Source of the DNA: Vespula vulgaris
Lineage: Eukaryota > Arthropoda > Insecta > Hymenoptera > Vespidae
Assembly (NCBI RefSeq): GCF_905475345.1
Contig: NC_066586.1
Location: 13,704,400-13,768,399, forward strand
Direction of reading: 5' to 3'
Length of the DNA: 64,000 bases
In this document: positions 1-16,822 of the stretch, one piece after another
How positions within the stretch are numbered: the first letter of the stretch is position 1
Layout of the letters: every line of letters begins with the position of its first letter
Notes under the pieces: generated by a model
The model's input: only the letters and a program-made list of their open reading frames with translations
The model's database searches: none
Told to the model about the DNA's origin: nothing
Program-made: the position numbers and the translations under genes

Positions 1-171
1 TCGCTCACCACACACAATGCGAGCTCCCGTGTTAACTTCTGTGCCCCGTTGCTTGCTCCTCCACCTTTCTCTACGAACGTATCTCTCTCTCTCTCTTTCC
101 ATACACGTTTCTCTATCTATCTATCTTTTTCTCTTTCTCTCTCTTTCTCTCTCTCCTCTGTCTATCTCGTT

Positions 172-203
<32 letters not shown>

Positions 204-1015
204 TACTTCGCGCGTCAAAACGCGCGCGCGATTTCTATGCGTCTCGCAAAGCACCCCGCTGTTACTTCAGCATTCGATAATCAGAATGCGTGACCCTGCC
301 CTCCGAGAAAGGGCTCCTCGTCCTCTCTTAATCCGTCTCCTCTATATCTCCTTCGTTCTCCTTTTTTCTTTTCCCCTACGCAAGAATTTCTCGACGACTC
401 GAAAATTCACAGAAACGCAGAAACGCGGACACCCTCCCGTCCACCCACGATATACGTACGCGTTATCTATTAGACAAAAGTACGGCTGATAAATCGGAAA
501 GAACGTTTTATATTTTTATAATAATGTAAGATATAATATAAATTGTTAGAATATTTGTTCAACGATGAAAATAAGATTTGTTGTTAATTATTTCGTGTAA
601 TGGAATGGAATAGAATATATTAAAACGATGACCGAGTCCATATTTCCTCCAAAGGAGCGTCATTGATTTTTGTTTGGAAAACTTATTTTTGCTAGAACGT
701 TAAAATCTGGCAGGTCTTTAGTCGGCAGTCAGACATGAGGTCGTATTTGGCAACCTCGTAGTCTTCTCAACGAAAGTCAAACCGACGGGAACGCGAAGGC
801 TGACGCCGACGCTGACGCCAAACTCGACATACCGTGGCGCACATTCACCTTTTATTGTCCTTTTCCTAGTGCCGACAAGCACTAGGTGATATTAAAAAAG
901 CAGTCCCTTTTGCTGGTCACTGGCGAGGAAACGGAAGCCTAACATGTACGGACTTTTTAAGAAATTAGTCTCTGTTGTTCTCGAAAAATGACATTCCACT
1001 CTTTTTCTCTTTTTA

Positions 1016-1055
<40 letters not shown>

Positions 1056-4000
1056 GTTCTGTCTTTTTTTCTATCTTCGTTTCGCCATCTCGTTGAGAGC
1101 CATGCGTTTAATTAGTTGACGATGCATTCGCGGTGCATGCATGCACTCAACCCGCCTCGAAAATACAATGCACGCTTTACTCCTGTTAGCTTTGACTCCA
1201 TATAAAAATATACACAAGCATTATGTATGTATTTGTGTGTGTGTGTATATATATATACAAACACATACTTGCATATATATATATATAAACATACACGCAC
1301 ATATGTATGTATGTACTGTATAAATTATGCATACTATTTCACGATTAAGTGACCGTGTTCGTTTTTATTCTGAAAATATCTTGTCTACCGATCTTCGTTT
1401 TTTTCTCCTCTTTTTTTTGCTTTCCTTATTCTTTTTGTTCCCTTTCCTTTCCCCTGTTTTTTTTTCTTCTTTTTTTGTCTTTCTTTCTTCTTTTTTTGAA
1501 TAATTATTCCCACTCGACCCGAACTCGTAAGAAACATTATGAAGATAGTGAAGATCGGAACTCTGGAGAACTTTTGCTTTCACTTGCGTACCCTCGAAAA
1601 GCGTTGAGAGACCGTCATCATGCAATTTCTAATGCGGTTCGAAAGGCCATAAAAGGTAGAAGAGGGAACTGACAAGGAAAGCAAGAGCCAGTACTTTCGT
1701 ACTTTCCAATCGTTATTGCCTCTCTCGCTCGAGTCTCCCCTTCGTTTGGAAGTAGCCAGATGCAACGTGAAAAAATGGTTCAATATGGTCACGTTGAAGC
1801 TACGAACATGCAGAAAGAGGAAGAGAAAGAGAGAGTGGAAGAAAAAAATGGGGTTAATCTGGTGCTAATCCTCGTCAGGGTGTAAGAGAACGTCTCGAGA
1901 CTCGTCGAAGCTTCCACCCTTCAAGGACGATATGGTGGTTCGAGTGCGTGAAAGCCGAGGAAATTGAAGGGCGATGAAACTTGCTTTTACCGACACAACA
2001 ACGAATTTCTTTCTAAACCCTACGACCTGAAAGTTTTCAAACTAGACCTTCTTATAGATCGTGACCCCTATTCTAAAAAAAAAAAAGAAAGAAAGAAAGA
2101 AAGAAATAAAAAAAAAAAGAAAAAAGAAAGTAGTGACAACTATCGAAAGAAAATATTATCATCGTAACCTAAGAATAACGTAACGTAACCCAAACCAATA
2201 GACCAACGTAAAGATATATTATTTATTCTAATAGATACAAAAATACGTACAATGCCTATCCATATATATATATAAAATCGTGTTGTAACGAAGTTAAAGG
2301 ATATTTTTTAGAAAATAGACCAAAAACGAAAGTAAATTTGTCCTCTTTTAAGCTAGCTAACGATTCGGCTCGATGTTACAGAGATGAGACGTAAACAGAG
2401 TGCAACGAGGAGTCACGCGTTCGAGAAAATTAATCTGGCCTCGTTAAAGGCCAACGTTGGCGTTGGTGGTATTGGTGTTGGTGGTAGATGGTTGGTGGAA
2501 CTGGTAGGTGGTATAGCTGGCATAGGAAGAGGCAAGGCTGTGGCTGCAATTTCGTTGTAAATCTCGCTTGGGTCCTCCCGACAACGACACGGTGACCTAG
2601 AAAATCAAAGGGTTGGATCCACGCTTCGGGAGCTCGTCGGAGATCGATTTGAATTTTCCTACCCTTCCTTTCGCATAGAGGAGAAACGGGTTCTCGTCGA
2701 CTTTTACAACTACAGTCAGCCGGTCTAATACTGGACCCATGGTCCTTTCGAAGCAACCGAAAAGGTCCAAATTGGTCGCTCCCTTTCGCGCGAAAATCGA
2801 TGGAATGAGAATCCTCTATTCTTTTTTCTCTACCTATATATCTCTCTTTCACTTTTCTCACTGCCATAAATCTCTCTTCCTCGTTCATCTTACACGCTCG
2901 TCCTGTTTCTTGCGTTTATAATTAACTCGAAGACTCGAATCTCGAAGTACATTTAAACCATTAAGAACGACAGTTACCGTCGTCACGAATTGTACTGGAC
3001 AATCTTAACTTTCAAAATATCGATCGAATTGATGTAATAATTAAAGTCGAATTTCTCTCCTTTCTTCTTTTTTTTTTTTTTTTATAAATATAAAAGAATC
3101 ATTACAAGCTCTCGAAGAACAGGAAAAGAACAAAGCAACAAGGAAAGATTAGAAAGATTTCGAGGACACGTAAAGAGTACAAAGAAAGTGTCGTTTATAA
3201 AGCTCGCTCGCATTTAGGTTAGTAAGTAACTACTTACCTATATCTCGACGAATTAATCATGATTAATTAGCGCGATTCTTGTACCGAGGAAAACTCGTTG
3301 ACACTAATGCGAGGACGACACAATACCGCGTCATGTTCACCGAGCTAATCGGCCATTATTTCGATCGACCTGTAAGACCACCCGCGATGGGATTTATGCG
3401 AGCCCCTCTGTCCAAACATTGCTACACACCTATCGATTTATATTCCCTTTACGAGTTACACTAAACTTCATAGAAATCCGATTAGAAATTCACAAAGTTT
3501 CGAACGACTCGACGAGATTGAGAAGCGAGTTTAGGCGTGAGCGGCCTTAATCGCTTTGACGAGACGCTCGTAAAATTGTTGGCGTAGGTCAAAAATAGGT
3601 ACCGATCGTTCAAGTTATGAAACATATGTTCCTTCCGTCTGTAGTATGATCATACATTCGGAAAACAGGAGAACGTAAATACGTGCAAGAGAAATGATCA
3701 AACGTGAGAATTAGTTTAGAAACGAAAAATATGAGGGGGGAGGCAGAAGAAAACAAAAAGAAGGAAGACAGAAAAAAACGTATAATCGTTTTGTTTGCGA
3801 GCAGATCTGTTCGGTCCAATAATCCTAATGGAAGAAAAAAAAGGAGTAAATTACAAAAGAAAACAAAAAGTATAGAAAAAAAAACAAAACAAAACAAAAC
3901 GTATAATTATTTTGTTCCAGCGGAACTGTACAATCTAATAATCCTACATATCCGCAGTCACGAGTGCATAGGCCGCCGAGGTCAAGAAACGCGTGCGGTA

Positions 4001-4222
4001 CTGGATGGAAAAACGTGGAGGGAGAGAGAAAGAGAGAGAGGAAGAGAGGGAGACAGAGGGAAAGAGAAGGAGAAAGAAAGAGAGAGAAGAAAATAAAGAC
4101 AAAGATATAGAGAGATACAGATAGCTAGATAAATAAATAGATAGATAGATAGATAGATAGATACATAGATAGATAGATAGACGGACAAACAGACAGAGAA
4201 AGAGAGAGAAGCAGAGAGAATC

Positions 4223-4257
<35 letters not shown>

Positions 4258-4551
4258 AAGTTTGGTGGTGGCAGTGGCAGAGAGGTGGTGGTGGTGGTGG
4301 TGGTTGGAACGATGGTGATGGTGGGGCGAGTCGAACACGTGCGCGTGAAAATTCACGTCGTCACGTAAGCGTGGCGTAGGTGGCTTGGTAGGTGGAAAGG
4401 TAGAAAGGGAGAAGGCGAGATACGAAGAGACAATACGAGGGAGAGAGAAAGAGAGAAAGTGAGAGAGAGAGGGGTTGAAATAGAAAAGCGAATGGAAGGA
4501 GAATGACAGAGAAGAGAGACGACCAATGCAGAGAGAAAGAGGGAAAGAGAG

Positions 4552-4589
<38 letters not shown>

Positions 4590-4689
4590 GGATAGAGTGA
4601 GAGAGCGAGAGAGATAGTGTGAAGGCGAGATAAGGAAGAGGCGGAGGGTGAAAGGTACCCACGACTCGGTTCGAGCAAGCAGGCAGGCA
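1..4689. other. Spacer left of gene 1: microsatellites with unique islands, no gene seen
   Basis: (CT)n-rich DNA fills 75-205 and 1015-1060; GTAT/TA repeats fill 1225-1310; poly(A/T) runs recur. From 4010 to 4640 the DNA is nearly all GA, GATA and GGT repeats. Unique islands lie at about 600-960 (with a perfect 8-bp hairpin at 865-886), 1540-1800, 2330-2800 and 3190-3620. A 152-codon minus-strand ATG frame (2430-2888) has no recognisable domain, and its C-terminal end is translated GGT-type repeat. Confidence 0.7.
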
Positions 4690-4925
4690 AGCAGGCAGCC
4701 CCTTTCGCAAGGCAGGCGACCCCCTAAGCCTGGTTAGGGGCGAAGGCGGCGAGCCGCGGAGGCCACAACACGACCGCCGTCCTCATTGGTCGACGCGCTT
4801 GCCCTGGGTGGGGCTCCGGAAAAATTGGAGGGGAGAAAAATCCCCTCTAAATAGCTGCGGCTGCGGCCACGAAAAACTAGAATCCGCTCAGCCGGCATCG
4901 AGTGCGCGTCGCGATCAACTCAACT
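4690..4925 (+). promoter_or_regulatory. GC-rich upstream block, candidate promoter of gene 1
   Basis: This is an abrupt GC- and CpG-rich island after 700 bp of GA microsatellite, 570-800 bp upstream of the gene 1 ATG. It contains a perfect 7-bp inverted repeat (CCCCTAA/TTAGGGG, 4721-4740), a reverse CCAAT box (CATTGG near 4784), a TATA-like CTAAATAG (4847-4854) and an initiator-like TCAG (4888-4891). The TATA-to-initiator spacing is longer than ideal. No transcript evidence is available. Confidence 0.4.
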
Positions 4926-5263
4926 TTTACGCTTTTACCCGTGGTACGCTCTCTCCGAAAAGGGGGAAGAAGATACGAGTATAGAGTATAGTGTTTGGGA
5001 AAACGGAGAGAGGAAGAGATATATATATACGCACATACATACATATGTATATATTCCTGTACGTACATATGTATATGTACATGTACATATGTAAAGCGTG
5101 AAAAAGACACGCGACACACTGGATATACTCTGTGTTTCTTTTCATTTGTCTTTATCCGTTTCATATTCAGTTATATAATATTATTGTTAATAATAATAGT
5201 TATTATTGTTCTAAAAACAATAATAACTGCAACAACAATCGTAATATTACTAAAAATATAATC

Positions 5264-5321
<58 letters not shown>

Positions 5322-5494
5322 ATAGTAGGAAGATTAAGTGTTGAAAAGTGTGAATTCGATGGACTGTGTAAAAAAAAGGAAAACTACAGGGTGTTTTTAT
5401 CAAGGATAACCGTGTTACGCGAAAGAAGAAGAACCGTATAGAACTTTCAAAAGTTCGCGCTACGCGGCAAACGATCGAACTAGGATCCACAAAG
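4926..5494 (+). other. Putative 5' leader of gene 1
   Basis: Between the candidate promoter and the ATG lie a TA/GTAC-rich microsatellite (about 5015-5095), an ATT/AAT-rich region and a long (ATA)n run (5264-5320). The last 170 bp before the ATG are unique. It may be a continuous leader or contain an intron; the sequence does not decide. Confidence 0.4.
5264..5320. repeat. (ATA)n microsatellite, about 19 units, upstream of gene 1 ATG
   Basis: Uninterrupted ATA/AAT trinucleotide run within the putative leader. Confidence 0.95.
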
Positions 5495-9723
<4,229 letters not shown>

Positions 9724-10553
9724 AATCCTTAGACGAGAGGGAAAGGAAGAAAGTGAGGAGAAAAAGATCAAAACACACAGAGAGAGAAAGAGAGAGAGAG
9801 AGAGAGAACGATAGAAAGAAAGGAAAAAAAACTTTGATCCTCCAATTCCCCCTCCCCCCAACTGGAAGGCTAGTGATACCACGTGAACTATGTTAGGCGT
9901 CTTGAAATAATCCTCTAATACTTCGATTCCTTCGTCTTCTAGTTTTGTCGTCAATAATTCTACTGGTTGAATTAATGTACGATGACTGCCTTCGGTTTTA
10001 CGAAGGGAATACAGACCAAACACGCGTGCTGCAGCCTCTCGTCTATCGAAAGGATACGCCTCGCTTAACTTATCATCGTTTAACGAATTATCTTCACTAT
10101 CTATAGCTGATAATTAAGATTGTAAATTATGTAAGATGGATAATTCGAGAGATTTGTATATACGTGTAGATTTAGTTCGTGGACAATAATGCAGTGATAG
10201 AGTACAGATACTATATTATAAATATTATATATATATATATATATGTATGTGTGTATACATATAAATATATATGCGATCGTATATACGAAGGACAAACAGA
10301 CTTTTGAACGTACATATATATATACGCATACACATACATATATATTCGAATATTTGTTAAAACCTGAATACGTGCAAGGAAGAACGAGAAAGTGAAAGAA
10401 TAGATAAAAGAAAGAAAGGTTAAAAGACAAAGAATATTGCCATTATTTATAAGTCAGAGATCATATTTAATGTATAAAGATGGTATAAAAAGAGTGAATA
10501 TAAAGAATGCAACGAGAGAAATAAAACTGAATTCTACGTGAAAAAAAAAAAAA
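9724..10553 (+). terminator. Gene 1 3' UTR and candidate polyadenylation region
   Basis: After the TAA, GA-rich and unique DNA leads to AATAAA at 10520-10525, followed 15 bases later by a genomic run of 13 A (10541-10553). This is the first good signal with a nearby cleavage context, but other A/T-rich signals exist. A minus-strand open stretch (9664-10113) overlaps this UTR; see findings. Confidence 0.4.
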
Positions 10554-10786
10554 TATTGCGTATCTATAATACATACATTTCTTCGTCATTTATCCTCATT
10601 TTCATTTTCTTTTTAAACTTTCAGATTTTTCGTTTTCTTTTTAAACTTTCTACTCTATTCTCTTCTATACCCTTCTGTTTCTCTTTCTTTTTTCTTTCAC
10701 GAATTTTCATTTTCCGTCGTAGCTCAACCCGATCCTTCTTAAATTTCATCCTTTTTGCGAAGGAGAAATTTATTGCATTACAGAAG

Positions 10787-10818
<32 letters not shown>

Positions 10819-12441
10819 AATTTTCTACGATATCCGTTCGTATCCGACGACGTCGTCGGTCAAGTACACCGTTCAAAAATTTACTCTCACCCCTTCGATT
10901 CTTTACCCTCGCATACACGCGCACACGCACGGACGCACCAACGCACGTATACCCTTTACTCGAGAAGAGACATTCGTTGTTTTTTTTTTCTTTTTTCTTA
11001 CTCCTCGTCCACCCTTTCACGTCTTCTTTTTACACGTACGAACGATTCCTCGAGCATATATGAGAGAGATCTTCGATATACGATATCACGTCCTTTTTCT
11101 TTCACACTTTCGATCGTTTGAAAAAAAAGAAGAGGAACGAAAAAGAAGGAAAAGAAGAAGCGAGAGGAAAAGAGAAGGAAAGAAAGAGAAAGAGAAAAAG
11201 AGAACGAAAGAGACAGAGAAAGAGAGAAAGAGAGATCGAAAGCACCACCGTGTTTCCTATCGCTGCAAGGGGAATTCATATTTTTTTGTCGCGATTTAAA
11301 TCTGAATGGCCCGTACAGCCCACGGTCTTCCCTCTCTCTCTCTTCTTTTTTTCTCGCTTACACATGTAGAAACGCATAGAAACACATACACACGAATATA
11401 AACGTACATACGCGGATACATACGTACATACATACGTACATACATACATACGTACAAGTAGATTGTATGGTAGTGTAATGTAAAAGTACGAACTCCCATA
11501 CGACGATCGCAAGGGTAGAGAATGGTTTATATTGAGGGGACTGCGTGAGATCTGTATTAGTACCTATAGCCTCGGCACGAACCCGTGATTCTCATCCTTC
11601 TTATCTCGTTCCCGAGATCACTCTCGAACGGTATCCTCTCTCTCCTTTCTCATCTGTCGGATGGAACAGAATTTAAAGAAGGGAAGTACGCGTGCCTCTG
11701 AGAGAAAAATAGGGAGAGAGGGAGAGAGAGAGAGAGGGGGGAGGAACAAAGTTAAAAAAGAAATAAATAAATAAAATAAGATATGAACGATACTAAAGAA
11801 AAATAACGCGTCGATTTTCCAATCCTTCTCTAACATACATATATATGAATTTCGTGAAATTTTAATTCTAATTTTTCTCGTTAATATTTTTCCTCTTTGT
11901 CTTGTTCCTTTTTCTATTTCATTGAAACGAACTCGTAGATATTTGTGACGATCGATCGATCGATCGATCGATCTTCGATACGGAAAGAGTCGCCAGAACT
12001 AATAGAGAGAAAAAAAAAGAAAAGAAGAAAAAAGAAGAGAGAGAGAGAGAGAAAGAATAAGAGAGAACGTTTAAAAAGAGGAATTAAAAAATCCAGGCAG
12101 CTCGATTGGCGCCTACGAGCATGATTTTATTGGCATAAGCTTCTGGGCATACCGAAACGCGGTGGCACCAACGTAGAACCGACAATTTCGGACGCTTTGT
12201 CGTTGCCTAATGGGATTATCTCGAGGAAAATGAGAACCGCGTTGACACCCTGTAGCCGTGGGGGCCGTTCGTTCGTTGACGAGTAGACAACGGAACCAAG
12301 TAACCATGAAGGGTCGCCACACGAACCGAACCGAACCGATCCAAGCCAATCCGTGTGCGCGCGAGAGCCAACCGGCGCTAACTAATGTTTGCCCAAAGAA
12401 TCGTGACGTATAATTGAGTCAGTTTTGGAGTAGGGGTAACG

Positions 12442-12442
<1 letters not shown>

Positions 12443-12514
<72 letters not shown>
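12443..12514. repeat. (GA)n microsatellite, about 36 units
   Basis: Uninterrupted AG dinucleotide tract. Confidence 0.95.
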
Positions 12515-12518
<4 letters not shown>

Positions 12519-12914
12519 GAGAAAGAAAGAGGAAATAGAAAAAAATCAGCGTCAAACCATTCGTCGATCGCCAATGGAATAATCGACTTTCGAGCAACGA
12601 ATTCGACGGACTCTCTCATATTTCTGTCCTTTTTTCCTTTTTTATCTTTTTTATCTCTCGTCGTTTTTTTCCCCCTATCCACGATTTTACCTCGTCAACT
12701 CGTACCGTATCACAAAGTTATCGATATCCATTTTATTAACGAACGATTTATTTATAGGTTCACAGGATTGATAACGTTCCGTTAATACGTACGCACGTTA
12801 ACAGATCTCTCGCGATACTAACGATAAACCATAGACACGTTCACAGATTAGAGCAGGAGCTTCGTGGAAGTCATCTCGTCGACGTGCAGGAGTACGCGAG
12901 TAGTCCTGTCTCTG

Positions 12915-12953
<39 letters not shown>

Positions 12954-13199
12954 CTCTCATTCTCTCTCTATCTCTCACTGGCCATGGTCGACGATCGCGA
13001 GGACGATGCTCTCGGAGGGTCCTAGAGTTAGGCAATCAACGTTGATGAGGGATAGAGGAGGGGCGAGAAGGGCTCGGACAATTAGTAACCATCCTCCCAG
13101 TCCCGATTTCCACGCGACCTCTCGTCCTCCTCTACTCTACTCTTCCTCCTGTGGACCACACTCCCTTCTACCTCTAACCCTTCGTTCATCGGCCCTCCA

Positions 13200-13200
13200 G

Positions 13201-13240
<40 letters not shown>
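13200..13240. repeat. (GAC)n trinucleotide run
   Basis: Thirteen tandem GAC units followed by a GAC/GAT-rich stretch. It lies in the 217-codon frame noted under the spacer but is better read as a microsatellite. Confidence 0.9.
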
Positions 13241-13249
<9 letters not shown>

Positions 13250-14369
13250 ACGACGATGACGACGACGCACCAACCGCAGTCGCTACGCATGCGAAAGAGA
13301 CATATACTCGATTTGCCAGCAATACGTCCTCCACACACGCTCTCCCTCCTTCTCCCACCCATCCGTTTACCCTTCCGAGGATTACTATTCGTTCTCGATC
13401 TTTCATTTCTCGAGATAGATCGAACTATCGTTCTACTTTCTTTCGCTACTTCCGATCGCTCCATTTTTGTTATATAGACCAACTTTTTTTATATAGACTG
13501 AGAAATATATGCATGTATTATTTTTATAACGATTTATATCTAGATAGATATGTATTATATATGTGTATATATATATATATATATATGTGCCTATGTATGT
13601 ATATACGTGCGTTTCTTAGATCAAGGGAGAGTTTGATCAAAGGATCGACAAGAAAGTGAATCCCCTTTCTTATTCCTCCTTTGAAGAGATCTTTGATAGG
13701 TGAACATTGATGCTCTCGAGGAGAGACTATTCTTAAGTCTTCTACCTTGCAACTAATTGGCTCCTATCTTACCCTCTCTCTATCTCTTTCTTTTTCTCTC
13801 TCCATTTCTCTGTTTCTCTGTTTCTCTGTCTCATCACAAACGTGTCGAGGATTACGCGGGTCCTTCGCGAATGTCCTCCTCCGTGGACGAAGAGTCTCGA
13901 AGGAGACCGCGGAAATAATAAGCCGCTTTTCGAGTGGATCTTACAAACGGGAGTTGATCGACTCGCTAAAGTAAATCTCCGAGAGCAACGCGAAGTAGTC
14001 TCGAGACTACTAAAGTAAGAGGAGAACGTCGTCTTCGAGATCGCGGTGAGTAGGAGCTTGCAAGGTAAAGCTCGGAATGATACGATAGCTTGAGAAGAGA
14101 AATAAGAAAACGAAAAAGAAAAGAAAAAATAGAGAAAAGAAGAAGAAGAAAAAAGAGGAGGAGGAGGAGGAGGAGGAGGTGAAGAGAGACATTTAACGAG
14201 CTGTTTTGCATCGCAATGCTTCGACCTCGTTATCGGCTATCGATCCGTCCTGCCGCGATGCCAACGCGGATTAAAGGGTACCTGCGGCGGCACTAGGGGG
14301 TGGGCGGTGCGTGCACCCTTGCAGTTCGCCACTTTCTTTGTGTATATTCGTGCGTATGCATGCAAGCAT

Positions 14370-14505
14370 GTATGTATGTATGTATGTACATACGTACGTA
14401 CGGACGTATATATGTATGTATGTATATATGTATGTATGTATGTATGTATATATGTATGTATGTACGTATGTTGCATGTATGCATGTATGTATGTATGTAT
14501 GTACG
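14370..14505. repeat. (GTAT)n compound microsatellite
   Basis: GTAT tetranucleotides with GTAC and ATAT interruptions; open in several frames on both strands purely because of the repeat. Confidence 0.92.
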
Positions 14506-15997
14506 CTTTCGAACGTTCCAAGCTCGCGTGCGAGTGCGCGTTGCACGTTCGTTTGACCGATTGCCACTCACGTGAGAGAGAGAGAGAGAGAGAGAAAGAG
14601 AGGAAGGGTGGGAGGTAGAGGCAGAGAAAGAGAGATAGAGAGAAAGAGAGAGTGCATTTTCGTAGAAACCACCGATTTTCGGTCGTTTCCTGTCTTTCCT
14701 CGAATTTCTCTATGTTCCATAATACTCCATTGAAATGTCCTTCTTTTGTGTGTTTATTTTTAAATGGGTAATATTAAAAAAGAAAAACTATTATCTTGAA
14801 AAAAAAAAAAAAAATAATAAAACAATTTGGTAAGAATTACAAGCAGGGAAAGGTAAACTTTTTATGTTGAGATCGTTATAAAATTGTATTGTAAAAGTAG
14901 GTAAAAATATGAACTTTCACCGTAAAACGACCGCAACTTTTACTTCAAACAAAAACAACTTGGCAAAAGTCCGAAACCTAAGAATATTATGTACTATACC
15001 GACGATAGTAACACGTACAGCAAGATCTATGGTAAAGTAATTTACTTATGGATAGAAAAATAGGATAAAGATTATCCAATCGTAAAATAAAGAGGATAGA
15101 AAGTGAAATTGTCGAACTATAGAATTTGCGAAGTTTAAAATTGAAAAATCTGAAATATTCTTTTCATATATTTATTTATTTATTTATTGATTTCTTTATT
15201 TTACGAGCATTTATTTATACATCGTTATTTATACAGCAGTCCATATATCTATCTTTATCCTTTTTCTTTTCTACATCGTCAATTATTCTTCGGCTAAGAC
15301 AATAAACCGTAGAAATATCTAAGAAATAACCTTGAATAAGTTCGACGAAATTTTAATAATACTCTATCCATTTATTTGTTATACTTAAAATAAGCCATTC
15401 GATTAGCCGACATAGAACCTTACGGATCTAACTTTTCTCAAAAGATCGCAAAAGATTCTATCTGTTTAACTTCTCCTTTATATATTCTTTGTTTTTCTTC
15501 TCTTTCTTTTCTATCAAGTAAAAATGAAGACTAATAGAGTCGACGATAACCTTGCCGAGTTTCATTCTTTCTTTCATTTTCCCGTTAATACCTATGGTGT
15601 TAAAACGCACCGAGGACGCCTTGTTCGTGGTTAACGGAGCAACGACGTGCTCTTGGATTTTCCTACGAGCCAACGAATTAACCGGGAACCGGAATGGTAA
15701 TCCGATAATAGAGAGCACTGGTTGATTCAGGACTAACGAGATTAATTATCTTGTTTGATCTTCTGACACTGCCCTGCTAATGCACTCGCGCGTTTCCTGC
15801 CGACTTGTATCGAACTCGACCGCGACGGACCAGCACGATCGTTCTCTCATTCCTCCCCCAACCCCTACCTCTTCAACTTCCCCCTTTCCCACCCCCTCCT
15901 CATCCCCCTGATCCTCCTACTACTAGATATTATTCTCGCGTGGAAACGATGAGCGTTTTCCCTGATTTTGTGCTGCTGCTACTGCTGCTATTGCTGC

Positions 15998-16031
<34 letters not shown>

Positions 16032-16376
16032 ACGAAAGAGAAATAGAGAAAATATACACCTCCGATATCCCTCCCACGATTGATCTATATATAAAGAAAG
16101 GAAAAAAAGGATTAAAAAAAAAAAGATTAAAACGAAAAAGGAAAAAAAATAAAAGATAAAAAAAGACAGTTAATCGTCCACCGAGCATATAACCTGTTGA
16201 TCGTATTACAGAGACGTATTTTTTAATTAGTCCATATGAAAGTGTAATTAATGGTACGAATGAAAAGAGAGAAATTCTCGTTCTCTTTGCTCTTTAGTCG
16301 ATAGACCGATTTTCGTCGTTCCTCCCTCTCTCCCACCCACTTCGTCCCTAACAATATCCGTTCTTCTTTTCGTCAG

Positions 16377-16822
16377 AAGCCGACAAAGTCGAAAAGTTTC
16401 TACTCGGATCGCTTTCAAGAGCAAGCCGTTCAGTACGATGTTCAGCATCGATTCGCGCGAGTTCCCGGACCATCGGGAACCTTTTTGAGAGGACTCGATT
16501 TCGACTACCATCGACAGCGTCAAAACGGAACTCATCAGTCCGAGAGGAAGTGGACACGTCGGAACAATTTCCTTACACCATCTGCCCCGCCACCTCGACC
16601 GATTCGACATACACCCCTCCTGCCCCCTCCCCTCAATCCTCGTCCCATCGTCCGTCCACCCCCTTCTAACGCCACTACTGAGAGAGCTTCTGGAATTCTG
16701 ACCCCTCAGCGATTGACCAATTTGCCAAATCGATTCAACGTCGAAATGAACCTACGTAATATCGGCGGAGCTCTTTGCTTACGCGGACTTCACTCTAACT
16801 CCCCCGTATTTCCACATCCTAT
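16377..16822 (+). CDS. Candidate internal exon of an unrecognised gene (148 codons)
   Basis: I do not recognise this protein. A pyrimidine tract with cgtcag ends at 16376, and a perfect gtgagt donor begins at 16823. The 446 nt between are open in one frame. The peptide starts KPTKSKSFYSDRFQEQAVQY, has a basic/aromatic first third, a Pro-rich middle (PPPRP, PPPLNP) and a less repetitive end (NRFNVEMNLRNIGG, HSNSPVFPHP). Most of it is not simple repeat, and an open run this long is unusual in the AT-rich spacer. Against it: no flanking exons were found, the middle is pyrimidine-rich and so poor in stops, and unique GC-rich blocks here often look protein-like. Confidence 0.3.

Larger units (their letters stand above)
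10554..16376. other. Intergenic spacer, no certain gene
   Basis: Dominated by pyrimidine/purine runs, (ATCG)n (11950-11973), (GA)n (12443-12514), (GAC)n (13200-13240), (GTAT)n (14370-14505) and A/T-rich DNA. A 217-codon ATG frame at 13006-13659 is mostly the Asp-coding (GAC)n run plus low complexity and is not accepted as a gene. A perfect RUNX consensus (AACCGCA) occurs at 13272-13278. Unique islands: 12080-12420, 12800-12900, 15540-15840. Confidence 0.7.

Noticed and set aside
2430..2888. 152-codon minus-strand ATG frame
   Set aside because: No recognisable domain, no exon context, and the C-terminal part is translated GGT-type repeat. Unique GC-richer blocks here are often open on both strands.
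11948..11975. (ATCG)n self-complementary run considered as a cruciform element
   Set aside because: It is a simple tetranucleotide microsatellite that is palindromic by composition.
13006..13659. 217-codon ATG frame with a 13-Asp run
   Set aside because: The frame is carried by a (GAC)n microsatellite and flanking low-complexity DNA; overlapping frames on both strands are equally open.
14237..14618. Multiple overlapping frames of (YIHT)n and (VCMY)n peptides
   Set aside because: Pure translation of the (GTAT)n microsatellite.
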